From Circinella umbellata (lineage: Eukaryota; Mucoromycota; Mucoromycetes; Mucorales; Lichtheimiaceae), in contig JAIWNF010000035.1 of assembly GCA_025093555.1 (NCBI GenBank), forward strand, positions 496,001-560,000: a stretch of DNA of 64,000 nt, in the 5' to 3' direction. The position numbers and the translations under genes were made by a program. Below are positions 11,528 through 24,212 of the stretch, in pieces; positions within the stretch are counted from its first letter, which is position 1, and each line of letters begins with the position of its first letter. The notes beneath the pieces were generated by a model, which was given only the letters and a program-made list of their open reading frames with translations, was not told the DNA's origin and did no database searches.

Positions 11528-14078
11528 ATGTTGGATAAAAGTTCTGAAGAGGATCGAGTGGAACTTATTTCATCAGAAGATCGAGTATGGATTGACAATG
11601 AAGATCCTGTAGAACAACGACAAAAACGACAGCTATCAACCACTGTTGTAAGGATACGTAAAAGATGATAATAATATGGGAGCAATATATATTATTCGTT
11701 TTGTTTGACGATGATAATCAACAACAGAGAAGCTCATCATTATACATTAGAATATTTTCAGGAAATGTGGATTACTATGTATTGTATGTCTTTTTCTTGT
11801 TATTGGCATGATTATTGGAGCATGGGTCACCCCATCCATCTTTTCGAATAAAATAGACGAAGCAACAGCTGAACCGGGTAAATATAAAATGACAAAAAGG
11901 ATAATACCACTTTTTTGCGTTATTTTATCTTTAACTCATGGGAGAATATGTTAATAGGAGTCGATGATCAACATTCTACAAAGCCACGAAATGTAATCAT
12001 GATGATTAGTGATGGTCTTGGCCCGGCTTCCGTTTCATATGCCCGGTCTTATTTCCAACACCTCAATCAACTTCCATACGATCATCAATTACCCCTCGAT
12101 ACAGTAAGTGATAAAAATAAACCCCGGCTATTATATTATCTTCTCTCATCCTTTTTTTCTCTTGGTCGTTCTATTCTTAATTTAATCATTACTTATCTTC
12201 TCTTTGTCTTTTTTCTTATTTGGAAAAAATTAGATTCATGTTGGTCAATCAAGAACTCGCAGTTCATCTACACTTGTAACCGACAGTGCTGCAGGAGCAA
12301 CTGCATTTAGCTGTGGATTAAAAACATATAATGGCGCTGTTGGAGGTAAAAAAAGGATCTGCCTCTTTTTTAAGGGGGGGGATTTTAACGATGGGGGAAA
12401 TAGGAAAGTAAAAAGAAACCCTATATTATGTTCTTATTTGTGTTGTATATATTATCAAAATAGTGGACCCGAATGGTGATCCATGTGGTACCGTGTTGGA
12501 AGCAGCTAAAATTCAACATGGCATGCGAACAGGTCTAGTAGCAACTTCACGAATCACGCACGCGACCCCTGCCTCATTCTCAGCACATATAGGCGATCGC
12601 GATAGAGAAAACCAAATTGCTGTCCAGCAAATCGGCAATAACCCATTGGGTCGTACAGTTGATTTGATGTTCGGTGGTGGATATTGCCATTTCTTACCCA
12701 AAGGAGCCAAAAAAAGTTGTCGAAAGGATGATCGAGATTTATTAAAAGAAGCACAAGAAAAGCATGGATGGAATACTGTATTTTACAATAATCGAACGGC
12801 ATTCGATAATGAAACAATTGAATTACCAGCTATAGCCCTGTTTGCTGATGATGTATGTCTACTCATGTACAGTTTTTCTTTCTATTTTTGCCTTTTTTTA
12901 TTCCCATCTGATCTGTTTGCTCACAATACCATTACATTTTTAGCACATGGATTTTGAGATTGATAGAAATCCAGCATCTCAACCAAGCCTAACCGAAATG
13001 GCAGATAAAGCATTGAAGCTTTTGTCTGGATCTGATGAAGGATTCTTTTTAATGATTGAAGGTAGTCGGATTGATATGGCAGCTCATTCGTAAGTAGTAT
13101 TAATTAGGTATATTTTAGCTTAAAGAGTTATATCTTGAAAGAAATGATTATTTATACGAGAACTTTACATACGTATACCTTTCCACACCCTTTTTATATG
13201 AATGTTTATAGAAATGATCCTGTAGGCCACTTACATGACATTTTGGAGTACCAAAATACGGTTGCTCTTGTCAAGAGCTTTGTTGATCAAAATCCAGATA
13301 CTGTCATGATATCTACCAGCGATCATGAAACGGGTGGGTTATCACTTGCTCGTCAAGTCAGTGCTGCATATCCCAAATACTTATGGTACCCAGATGTTGT
13401 CGCCAAAGCTTCCCAATCTACCGCATCACTTGCAAACATGATACACGACAAATCACGACCGTTGGATGATAATTTCATCATTGAAATAATTCTTAAGCAA
13501 GGTCTTGGAATTAGTGATACTAGCACTAAAGAATTACAATACCTGAAAACGACAACATCAAAAAAGAATTTGACCAAATATTTGGCAGACATGCTATCAA
13601 TCCGAGCGCAACTCGGGGTAAGATTTTTCAAAACATTTTAATTTATATTTCTATTTTTGTTCGTATGCTGACGCTAATGCTTTGAGTTTTATCTAGTGGG
13701 CAACTCATGGGCATAGTGGTGTTGATGTAAATTTATACGCCTATGGTCTTCACGCAGACGAATTGCGAGGCAGTCATGAGAATATATATATTGGTGATTT
13801 CATTTCACGAATGTTGAATTTAAATTTAACTGAAGCAACACAGACCCTTAACAAGTGAGTTTCTTGTTCTTCTTGATAGTATTATTGTATCATTTCATTT
13901 ATTCGAATGACAAGAGTGTCTGTCTCATCTAATCCCACCCCCCACTTCTTTTCTCTATAGGAAAAACAAAGATTTTCATGTAATATCCTTGACAGACGAC
14001 GATAAAATTGAGTATACTAATCATTTAGATAGATATCATTCTAATCCTGGACTTTTACATCATCTATCTTTTAATTAG
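11528..14078 (+). CDS. PHO8: Vacuolar-type alkaline phosphatase (PHO8-like)
   Basis: Predicted 573-aa type II membrane phosphomonoesterase that would release phosphate in the vacuole lumen. Nine exons: 11528-11647, 11751-11877, 11958-12103, 12234-12345, 12464-12852, 12944-13089, 13212-13617, 13697-13854 and 13961-14078. All introns are GT-AG and keep frame. A ~40-residue cytosolic tail precedes one membrane helix at about 46-66. The active site is complete: Asp101 (MISDGLG), nucleophile Ser149 (TDSAAGATA), His201 and Thr203 (SRITHAT), Glu337 (MIEGSRIDMAAHS), Asp342, His346, Asp384-His385 (STSDHETGG) and His488 (THGHSGVDV). The length matches yeast Pho8 (566 aa). The family is certain; vacuolar location is inferred from the tail-plus-anchor layout. 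Confidence 0.95.
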
Positions 14079-15419
14079 TTTTATTATATTTTAAGACGCT
14101 CACTTTTCCTTTTTTTATCACTTGCACATACTGTATATTATTTTTCACACTTTCCTTTCATAGCTCTTGTAAATTCCATAAACTACTTTTCACCTCTCAA
14201 AAAAAAAATTAAATGCTATACACTCTAAATTTTTTTATACCATTCAATCCCGTTTGTATTCTTACTGTGTTGTGTTTTTCGTAGTGGCCGCTCAAAATCC
14301 AATGACTGTTCACTACAGGCAAAAAGAAACAGTGTGGCCTGTAAGTAAACTTTCTACACATCCCTTTTTTTTACATGTGTACATACTATGCAAATGTTTT
14401 GGGTGATAACAGCTAATGAGTATATACAATTGACTACTTTTAAGCAATAATACATAACAGATCAAAAAATTCTTTACTTCTAATTTGACAGTTTAATTTT
14501 TTCTAATGAGAAATAGTACCATCCATATAAAAAAGGGCAGACGAACCTTTTAAAAAATCGATATAGTGACCTCAAAAGCCTCCTCTTTAATCTGAACACT
14601 ACCGGATCGTCAATCCTATTAAGCGACCTATTCTATAATAATATTTAGGCCTTGAGCATAGAAAAGTCAAATGTGCAAAAACAAAACGCAAGTAGATAAG
14701 ATTAGTCAAATTAAAGACAGAAAGATACCTTAATTACAAGAAACCTTCAGTCGGCATTGTGATTTTTTTGGATGGTTTTTTCAAGCATGCTTGCATGCGA
14801 CTCAATGTATCATACTATATTTCACGGACAAAACAATAAGAATGCCGTTTTTTTATCTTTGCATATCGTTTCACGACAATTGACAAAACTTGTGACATAT
14901 ATCTCAAATTTCATCTGACTCCCTCGGCACCCATCACGACATACTCCCTAATTTATTTTGTATTCTCATGTATGTATGACTAATTATTCCTCGCACAGAT
15001 AGAGGAATATTTTGTACATAGTACCATATATAATAATTACAATAGCAAATAAATGAAAGAGCCCAGATGATTTGATAATGACATATGCATGTTTATTACT
15101 AAAAAAATGATCAAAAATACTGATCAAAATACTAAATAGAAAATTGGTGATTTCATCATATACAGTAAATTGTTCAACATTTATGATCAAGACATGTATA
15201 AATTATAGGTAATGTAACATGCTACCTCTTAGTATGATAAATCGACTACAGGTAAAGTAAATCTTTATTTTTTTCCTCTCAAAAAGTAAGCTTTACTTTT
15301 GTAATACATATAACGGATTTCTCAATTGGTGAGAAGCATAAAAATATTATTACTCGCCTTCTCTTCGAAGATAGGGTAGATCGCTTGTCTACACCACTAC
15401 ATGTATACTTACATCATCA
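14079..15419. other. Intergenic region downstream of the phosphatase gene
   Basis: About 1.3 kb of AT-rich DNA with no supported gene. A small TA-flanked palindrome (CAGGC ... GCCTG, about 14316-14341) sits 240 bp after the phosphatase stop. Short ORFs here have no recognisable content. Confidence 0.5.
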
Positions 15420-16748
15420 CATTTTACAAATGTGTATATAATACCAAATACAAACATGATCAGTAAACAATGCTATTCGTAAAGGAGTAAAAGGAGAAGC
15501 TTTTTTTCCCATCCTCGATATTTTAACATTCATAAGTTTACGTACTGCTGTAATATCTCTTGCGGCATAATCACTTGGCGCCATTAAAAAGGGTAAAATG
15601 AAAACTCGTGCACAAAAAGAAAACACTTTCTCTACTGTTTTTTTTCTCCATTGTTCGGTGCAACATTTTTTATTACTCCCCTTAACGTATTTTCTTTTCA
15701 TTCTGATCTGGTAATAGGTATTTGGAAACGTAATCAGTCGAAAGAATAGTCATTATTTTATCATCCCAATTTAGGCGAAAATCATTTATGATTTTTATTA
15801 TTATTATTCTGATTACTGCATGTTAATCAATTGTTATTTAAGTATAAACTTGAACCCCAACAAAAAAGAAAAAAACGCCAAAATTTACCATGAATGTGGA
15901 CTAAACCAATTATAGATTATAATAACGTGATTAAACCTGTTGCCAGGTGAAAAATGCATAAACCTTTCGTATCTCGTATGTTTTTGGTAACTCTTTCTTT
16001 TTTTTTTGTTCTCAGCAAGGGCACCTTTTTTTACATGTTTTTAGAAACACATAATAAGTTAATTAATATCATAATAGATTTACAACAGATAACTTTTAGA
16101 CTGATCGATCGGCTTACTACGTACTATCTTTATTTGACGAGCAGCCGGGCTCTTGTTGTCAAAAGCAAGCATGTTTTTTTATGCATCGTTATGGTCGTCA
16201 CCATGGGGTCTCATTGAATATTGCAAAATTAAGGAGTAGCATTATAACAAAACGTTTTATCTACTTTAAAATATTCTTTTCTCGGTGCACAGACCGTTTA
16301 AAGCATTCTTTTATATATACATAATTTGTTATGATAAACAGCCTCAAAACATTGAGAAAACAAAAACAAAGAGAGTTATTGACACGATATATCCTTATTC
16401 AAAAAAAAATTGTCTTCAATAATAATGGCATAACATGTAATATTATATTTATTTTATGCAAGTAAAAAAAGTATAAGTATGCCAAAGTACAATAACAAAA
16501 ATAACCATTTAAAGTCTTGCAAATTGGGTGGTTGTCAAAAATAGAAATGATCGGTAGGATAAATTTTGCTGCTGTGATCCCAGCATGGGGATCATCAGCT
16601 TCATTTTGAAGTAGTACAGAGCAAAAATCCTTGGTGTAAAAAATTACATTATAATTAATGAAAAGAATATAAGAAGGGCGATTTCTTGTTTAAGGGGGGA
16701 TCAGTGATGGGCACACATACTTTATTGACGACATCCTTTTAAAAATCA

Positions 16749-16758
16749 ATATAAAAAG
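16749..16758 (+). promoter_or_regulatory. TATA box of PH-domain gene copy 1
   Basis: ATATAAAAAG lies 143 bp before the ATG. The same ten bases occur 143 bp before the ATG of the second copy, inside otherwise diverged flanks, which supports function. Confidence 0.55.
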
Positions 16759-16900
16759 CCCAATTTTTTCGATTGCTTATTTATCATTTTGCTTAAGCAT
16801 CAACGAGAACTTGTTCTTTGTGATTGTATATATTGTCTTCTTTCTTTTATTTTATTTTTTAACTACATACACGCTCCTTTATTTACATTCATTGTTTGAT

Positions 16901-18028
16901 ATGATGAATAATACTTACAACGACACCATGACAGCCACAAATGCACCTTTAGCAGGTTGGCTAGCCAAATTAAAAACATTACCCTTGGGCAGGTCTCGAT
17001 GGCGATATTTTTACTTTGTTCTATTAGATTCTGAACTTCGTTTCTATAAGGATGAGGTAAAGCTCAATAACTCTTTTGTTATCAATTATGACTATTTATA
17101 CATACGTTTTATGTACAACTTAAGTTCTAATACACATTTTATTTTATAATAGCATGCTTATTCTGCATCCCGTATACTTGACTTGAAAAATGTCAGTAAA
17201 ATTACCCAGTTGGCGTTACCAAATCATTCTTTCTGTATAAGGTTAGAGCCAAGTTCAACACAAAAAAGCAAGCCTTGGACTTTGGCATGTTCGTCTCAGG
17301 CCGACCTGGAGGCATGGACTTGTGCATTACAAAAGCGACTTGTCCGATTGTCTACTAATATAAGCTCGCCTAAACCTCCGCTGATGGAGAATCTAAACAA
17401 GAAACGCCCGACAAATTCTTGGTTTAGTCAACCATCTTCGTCCTCTTTCTATTTCGATGATACTGACAACGATAGTATTTGCTCTTTTAATAAAGATATT
17501 GATAACGACAACGATATAATACAACAGCAATCTGATAATTATTACCATGCAGTTACTTCATCTACTGTCGTTCGACCTCGTATACGAAAAAACAAGAATC
17601 AACCACCTCCATCACTTTCACGACGTCGGGGAATTTATATGAAGCCATTGATAATTGCTTCATCTCCATTTAATCGTGTTAGCAAAAACAGAGATGATAC
17701 TGACTACTATGTCCATGCCTTATCGCCGTTTACTTCGACACCTACCTCTTGTTCAGATGTTTCATTGACATCATCACTATCATTTTTGTCCTTGGCGACA
17801 ACAGCAGTTGACACTGAATCATTTGTGGATGATTCAAAAGCGGTTATGGCATCACCCCCGCTTTCATCCAGTATTACTAAGTCATATGAAAACGAAGAAA
17901 CTTTGGATCGTAGACGAAGTATGTCAACATCGGATATTTTTGAAAACAATATCAATAAGCATGTTCTTACCGATGGTGAAACCTCTCCAACATTTCTTTT
18001 GTATAAAAAACAGTTTCATCTTTGCTAA
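16901..18028 (+). CDS. PH-domain protein, copy 1
   Basis: Predicted 343 aa from exons 16901-17056 and 17153-18028. The N-terminal ~105 residues form a pleckstrin-homology domain: GWLAKLKTLPLGRSRWRYFYF gives the first strands, LDSELRFYKDE precedes the intron, and ADLEAWTCALQKRL is the closing helix with its near-invariant Trp. PH domains bind phosphoinositides or proteins at membranes. The remainder is Ser/Thr/Asp-rich and probably disordered, with a basic patch (PSLSRRRG) and a conserved C-terminus (DGETSPTFLLYK ... LC). The start at 16901 is the first in-frame ATG; an open T-rich stretch upstream has no ATG. The paralogue at 24213 shares the same intron position and C-terminus, roughly two-thirds identical by eye. 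The partner and ligand are unknown. Confidence 0.85.
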
Positions 18029-21000
18029 ATTTATTGCTATATGTAAATTTTCTTTTTTTCTCTCTCTCTCTCTCTCTCCTCTTCGCACACACATTTACCT
18101 AATACTAATAATGATAATAATAATAATAACATACATACTCCTTTATAATTCCATACGAATAATAGCTTATATACCCCTACATAAAAGTCATTCCTTTTTT
18201 TTATTCATGTAAAAAGTAGTATAAGAATCAACTATCCTTTCATTTTTCAAAAGAAATAAACTAAGACATTTTTATGGGTTTTTTTTATCTGTAAACAACA
18301 CGACTCAAAGAAAAAAGATTGTTTAAAGTTCATATATTGTTATAATTTTGGTAATGATGGGAAAGCTGCTTAAACCGGTGATTTGCCACTTGCTTTGGAA
18401 AATATGCTATTCAATTCATCATTACAGATAATTGAACACTGTAACGTATAAAAATTAAAATTAATTTTATACCAACATAACTATCACCATTATCATCATC
18501 ATCATCATCATCATCATTATTATTATTATTACAGTGTTACAAGTAATCTCATTATGTGATCTTACGTATTGGCTCACGCAATGCCACTTATTTTCTGACA
18601 TTGCTAATAATATAAATAGCCCAAATAACTTCAAATAAAATCTTTTCTTCTGTTCTATCTTTACCTTTAAAATCTTTCTGTCTTTTAACAACTAATTTGA
18701 CCTAACAATAGTTTTCTTTGAGCATAAAGTCTCTTAAACTCATTATAGAATTTTTCTTTTGTGGATTCAGACGTAATATTCCTGAATATAAGAACTCCCA
18801 AAACCCATATTTCTATTCTATTTTATATAACTTATTATTCAAATATAGCAACATAGTGTATTATTTCTTCTTTATTTTATATCTTTATACAAAGTACTTC
18901 AATCACACATTGAACGCTACAATATATAATAGAAATCATATACACCCGTTTAAAGCTTAGATTTTTATATTCAATTTACTATGAAGCAGAATCACAAAAA
19001 AAATGGGACATTTTTCTATATCTCTTTTAAAATTAAAAAGCTATTCGAAAAACTTAGCAAAGTATTACATGTAAAAGTAGCAAAATAAATGCATAATTAA
19101 GTAATCAAAGTGGTAATAACAGTTAAAGGTTTATTTACATTGTTATCGAGTACAAAATATTCGTTTATCCCAATCAAATCAAATCAGCTAGTATATTTTT
19201 TTCTTCAATTTCTAATAATACTTAGAGAATATACATATGTAGCGAGGATACTAAAAAGAATATTAGTTTGCCTCAACCGTGTTATCCAAGTGATATTTTC
19301 TGTTATTATGATACGTAAACACAAATACGTAATAATATATATACATATATGTATATATATATTATGCACTCGTGGACAATTCCAGAGAAGAATATAGAGT
19401 CAAATACAGTAAGCTACTTTATCAGCCGTTCAGAGTAAAACATAAGCTTAAACACGAATTGATAACTAATTTAATATAATAAAGTTTAGGAATAACAGGA
19501 TAGCAAAGCTTGTTAATCCTACTTATTTTCTACAAAGGAAAGATAATAGCTATTATCGAAAATTAAACCGCCAAATATAGCTTAGTATATAAAAACATTT
19601 ATTACGTTCTGAGAGCATGTTTGCATCCAACGGTACTGTGATTTTTTTTTAAAAATTGATTGTATGGTTGATAAAATAAAGTTTTTCAGGTTCTTCTCTG
19701 CGTTTTGATATATATAGATACCAGACTTTGTTTTCGATATGGAGTATTTATTAGCAGGTGCAGAATATGATGAAGCTCTTTTTGTAATGAGTATTAGAAG
19801 GTAAGCTCTCTAAATATTTGATTTCTAACAATTTCTTTTCGGGAATGATATTCTGATTGTCGTTCACCTCTAATATTAATTTTATTCATTACGTGATGCT
19901 TAAATAGTGGTTTCCTACCAGGTTTTTAATTGGAAGATAGACATATAGGTGTATCAAAACGAGAGAGAGTAATAAATAATAGGTACGCGCATTATATTTA
20001 TTGTTATTGATTTTCAATTAACAAGTTTTGTATTATTAACTGTCTATAATAAAACATTTACAATTAATTAGTACATCATTGTTAATGCCTTTTAGCAAGT
20101 GCAAACAACAGCGTGGTATACACTTTTTTTGGGGGGGTTTTTTACACATATTTTCTCAATAATGCTCTAGCATTTTGAAGAGTAGTATCTAATTCCTCCA
20201 CCACGCAGTTGATTATAAAAATACGACTTATTATCTTCAATATATGTAAATAATATTGGCGTCTAACATCCTCTGTTACCTTTTTATATACAGGTAGGAA
20301 GAGGTCGGCACGTAAATAACTAAGTCTTACCTTTCATATAAAACACTCTATGGCCTTTGATACAGCAGTATTAAGATCCGGTTGGTTATGTCGAAAGAAA
20401 CTAGCACTTTGCCGAATGTCGATTCTAAGGGGACGAGCATTTTGGCACGACCAGTACTTATATGAATACAGACGATCCCCGTCAATCTCATAGCGGCATT
20501 TTTTTTTTGAAAATAAAGGAATGTGAAAATTAACGGATATGAAATTAACGGGGATTGTCTGTAAAAATATTTTGTTTAATTAGAAGTCTGACCTAATGTT
20601 AAAGTGCTGAATGCATAATTAAGTTAGTGAAATAAGTAAAAACAAAAACGAAACTATTGTAATATAGACAATATTTATTACCCTTTCGAGGTATAGTGTT
20701 TTATAGAAAAAAAAAAAAGAAATATGAGCAGCTACGTAACAAGGAATTACTCTTTTTAACTACTAAAAATATTAAAAGAAAAACTTTCGTTCGTTTTTTA
20801 CAAGATCCCATATAATTAGTAGTGTAATATTCTATCAGTATTCAAATATCCATATCCATTCTGTTTCTCAAACAAAGGCTCACACATTATCATTTATTCT
20901 GGAACTCTCTTTTCTTTGATATTTGGACTCATTCTCTCTTTTCATTTCTCTCTCTTCCTCCCATAAATTTTTTTCTGTCTCTTTTTTTTTAATCTCGATC

Positions 21001-22439
21001 ACTGGAGAACAGAGACACATGCAGCAACATGTAAGTATTTTAGACTCGAATGTTACAAATGATAATATATGTTCTTTTTTTTTCTTTGCAGATCCCTTCT
21101 ATGGTAGGTAACGAAAGGCTAGCTGGTATGTTCTGATCTTTACCCTTTTTGGATTATTTCAATTGTTTCAATTATCATATTGTGACGTTGGTATATTTAT
21201 ATAATTACTGGAAAGTGATGCTTACTTGTCAAGTACCTAACCCCCCTCTCAGCACCCACGATAATATTCTCCTTTTTTTTCTATCGCGTGAGAACATTAT
21301 ATACTGACTGTTCTATTCTGTTCTTCTCCACGAACTTAAAACTGGATTATTCTTTTTTTTTTTTTGTTTCGCACAGACTAAACGATCAGAATTATACCAC
21401 ATTATGTTGAATATGTACGAAAATAGATTACAGAAATGTGTATGATATAAAAGTGACATGATGTGAGTTTTTGTTTTATTGACAAATGCATATAGGTACT
21501 AAAGTTTGCCTACCAAATTATGATGAATACGAGTGTAATGTGTGTAGAGGACGAAATTGTACGTACAACACTTATACTTACATTATTACCCCTTTTTCCC
21601 TTTCCCATTTTTTATTTCTTTTTATTTTATTATACATATATAGTATCCATCTTATAAATTACCAACATCAGTAATAATTTATTATTATAATTATTGAACA
21701 GATAAAGAAGTATTTACCATGAATATTGTGTTCCATTGACCAACAAAACCGGCTGTTAAAGATAATAAGAATACGTAACTGCTACATGTACTCGTAAATG
21801 CTACCTAAACCAGTATGGGGTACACGTACAAGTAACTGCAACATTTACAAGTAACTGTCACAAGTACAAGTTACTAATACTCATGAATTACAGCCAGTTA
21901 TTAAATTAGAATAGATAGAAAGAAATTAGTATAACTAAGACATCTTTCTTACTCAAATACTAAGACTTCAGTTTTACCAACCTTTACTATGTTTACTACA
22001 GTCTTTCTAAAGTTATTTAATGAAATACTTATTTCACTCAATCACTTACTTTCTATTTCACCCTACAATCGGGATTAATTTACTTTGTTGGTTATTAAAT
22101 TAACCGAATTCCTTTACTCTTAAATTTTTATAAGTTAATTATTATAACTTATCCTTTTCCTTGAGTCATATACTCGAAATTATTACTTTTTTATTCATTT
22201 TTCTAACGATACGATCAAAACGTACGTATCAACATACTAAAAGCTTTTTTTAGAGACCACTACTTGACGTTCATATGTATTAATTAAAATTACCAAGTCT
22301 GCTTATAATGTTCTCCTTTAGAATAATAATATAATATTCATTTGATCTGGCTACTACTTATAATAATAGTTAGTGCTTCCATGGCTCCGTTTATTATAAT
22401 AGGCAGATATCTCTGTCAATCAAGAAACAGATGGTAAAT
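18029..22439. other. Intergenic spacer between the two duplicated segments
   Basis: About 4.4 kb of AT-rich DNA with no convincing gene. It holds simple repeats (TC-rich 18057-18078; ATC/ATT triplets ~18488-18532), a 93-bp MITE-like element at 20469-20561, and a 19-bp periodic motif at 21828-21875. A chain of tiny ORFs at 20.9-21.7 kb could be spliced on paper but shows no domain. Confidence 0.5.
20469..20561. mobile_element. Small TA-flanked MITE-like inverted repeat (93 bp)
   Basis: The element begins CAGACGATCCCCGTCAAT and ends ATTAACGGGGATTGTCTG, so its ends are imperfect inverted repeats of about 20 bp. TA flanks it on both sides (20467-20468 and 20562-20563). CAG-initial ends with a TA target duplication are typical of Tc1/mariner/pogo-type non-autonomous elements. 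It has no coding capacity. Confidence 0.6.
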
Positions 22440-24060
22440 TTTACAGATGCTGTTCTTGTTTTTTTTACTCCTAACGACATGATTGTTGTCACACTATAAA
22501 GATAAATTTGCATCCCTTTTTTTCCTTAAACAATACGTAATCGAATTGGCAGGTGATAGTACTCGTAAAAAAGTAAAAGGAGAAGTCTTTTTCCCATCGG
22601 AATTTGTTTTCCACAACTTTGGCGCCTGTGGTACACAATTGCTTTACTGCATTTATCAATTAGTTGGCGCCCTTAAATATAATGAAATAAGCAAGGGACA
22701 ATTGTACTAATACAAAGTTTTTCGAAACTCGTGTAAAAAAGAAAAAAATATCCCCCCTCTATCACATATGTTCTTGGGCGCAATTTTATATCCTTTTTCC
22801 CTTCAGCTTTATTGCGCTACATTCTTAAGTGGATTATGCCAAAATCAGTCTTTTCGTTATTCATTTTGGTAAACACATTTTTTCTTGTGGCTGCATGTTC
22901 AGTGCCTGACCATAACCTTGAATCCCAAATAGGAAAGAAAAGCAAAAACGCCTAAGCTTTTGGATCGGATTAAACTGATTATAGCTTATAAAAACGTGGT
23001 AAACCATAATAATAATACGAAGCTATGATATTTGTGAAAAAAAAGTGCATGAAGGTTTATTTCTTTTATATTATCTCCTATAATTTTGGCAATTAGTTTT
23101 TTGGTTCCAGCATAGAAACTTTTTAAATTCTTGGTACGTAGATAACGACGACTCGATTTTCTCTCGATAAACCACATTATAGCTTTTTAAGTAAAATATT
23201 ATAGCAAGATATTTTTGGAAACAAATACTTTTTCTACGGATCGATCGACGTATTTGCTTTCCTTGAGGAAAGTATAATAGAGAAAACGACAGCTGTTGTC
23301 AAGATCGACGACATTTTACTTTTTGTCTTGCATCGTGTTGTCGTAGTTATAAGGTCCATTTGAACCCTAAAATTATTTTGAGGAGAACACCATGGTACAG
23401 TATTAAGAAGGTATTCTGTTTCAAATATTTTTCTTGTTTTCTTTTTTCGGTGCACAGACCGTTAAAAACGTTTTTTCTAACTCAAACATTTTGTTATAAT
23501 AAGCAGCCTAAAGGGCAAGAATAAAATAGGAGTCGTGATTTGATATGGTAGTATTAAAAAGTGGTAAATAATAAGGTAGCGTTAAATGAGGGACTACTTT
23601 ATTTGGTAAGTGGTCACTATTTTTCGAAAAAGACATTAATGTTTTTCATTAATCATAATGGACACGTAACATAAATAAAGTATAATTTCTAATGCAGGTA
23701 AGAAAAAATGTAAGTGCATACAGTTTACAGTTGTCGCTGTATGTAGGTAATTAATGACAACGTTTGCAGTAAAAAAAAAAGTGTTTTAAAGTTAATACGT
23801 AACCCGCAAATTCATCAAAAATAGAAATGATCAGGATAAAGTTAACTGTTGTGACTCCAGCATGAGTTCTTTCACCTAAGGTAGCACAAAGCAAAATTCT
23901 GGCGTAAAAGCCATTGAAACAATTTCAATGAAGAGACAATTAGAAGATGATCCCTTGTTTAAGGGTTGCTTTTTTTTATGAGCCGCGCTCGTACAAGAAA
24001 AGGAAGTTTTAGTAGTAATGGGGGTTAAAAAGAAGAAACTGACTACATGCTTGCAAAATA

Positions 24061-24070
24061 ATATAAAAAG
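24061..24070 (+). promoter_or_regulatory. TATA box of PH-domain gene copy 2
   Basis: ATATAAAAAG occurs 143 bp before the ATG at 24213, matching copy 1 in sequence and spacing. Confidence 0.55.
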
Positions 24071-24212
24071 GGAGCATTTCTATTCTTACCATTTATCATT
24101 TTATTTAAGCATCAGCGAGAACCAGTTCTTTGCGATTGTATATATTTTCTTTTTCTTCCTCTTTTACTTTTCAGCTACATATACCTTCCTTTACTTAATT
24201 TCATCGTTTGAT

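Larger units (their letters stand above)
15420..18060 (+). repeat. Segmental duplication, copy 1
   Basis: This segment is related along its length, in the same orientation, to 22440-25350. Shared landmarks include TAAAAGGAGAAG at about 15480 and 22570, the tract around CTTGAA(C/T)CCCAA ... AACGCC at 15850 and 22916, CGGTGCACAGACCGTT at 16280 and 23445, AAAAATAGAAATGATC at about 16540 and 23818, and then a complete PH-domain gene. The offset drifts from ~7.09 to ~7.3 kb through indels. The non-coding parts are much more diverged than the gene. Confidence 0.75.

Noticed and set aside
14316..14341. Tiny TA-flanked CAGGC/GCCTG palindrome as a mobile element
   Set aside because: The arms are only 5-7 bp, which can arise by chance; there is no further similarity to the larger elements.
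15417..15701. 94-codon minus-strand ORF
   Set aside because: It lies in the eroded non-coding part of the duplicated segment and is not preserved in copy 2.
20923..21674. Chain of mini-ORFs that could be spliced (including a Cys-rich piece near 21500-21560)
   Set aside because: Splicing gave only a ~30-residue product before a stop or required arbitrary joins; there is no domain or conservation to support a gene.
22483..22710. 75-codon + ORF with protein-like composition
   Set aside because: It has no start ATG in good context, and the homologous tract in duplication copy 1 (about 15.42-15.7 kb) does not keep the frame.
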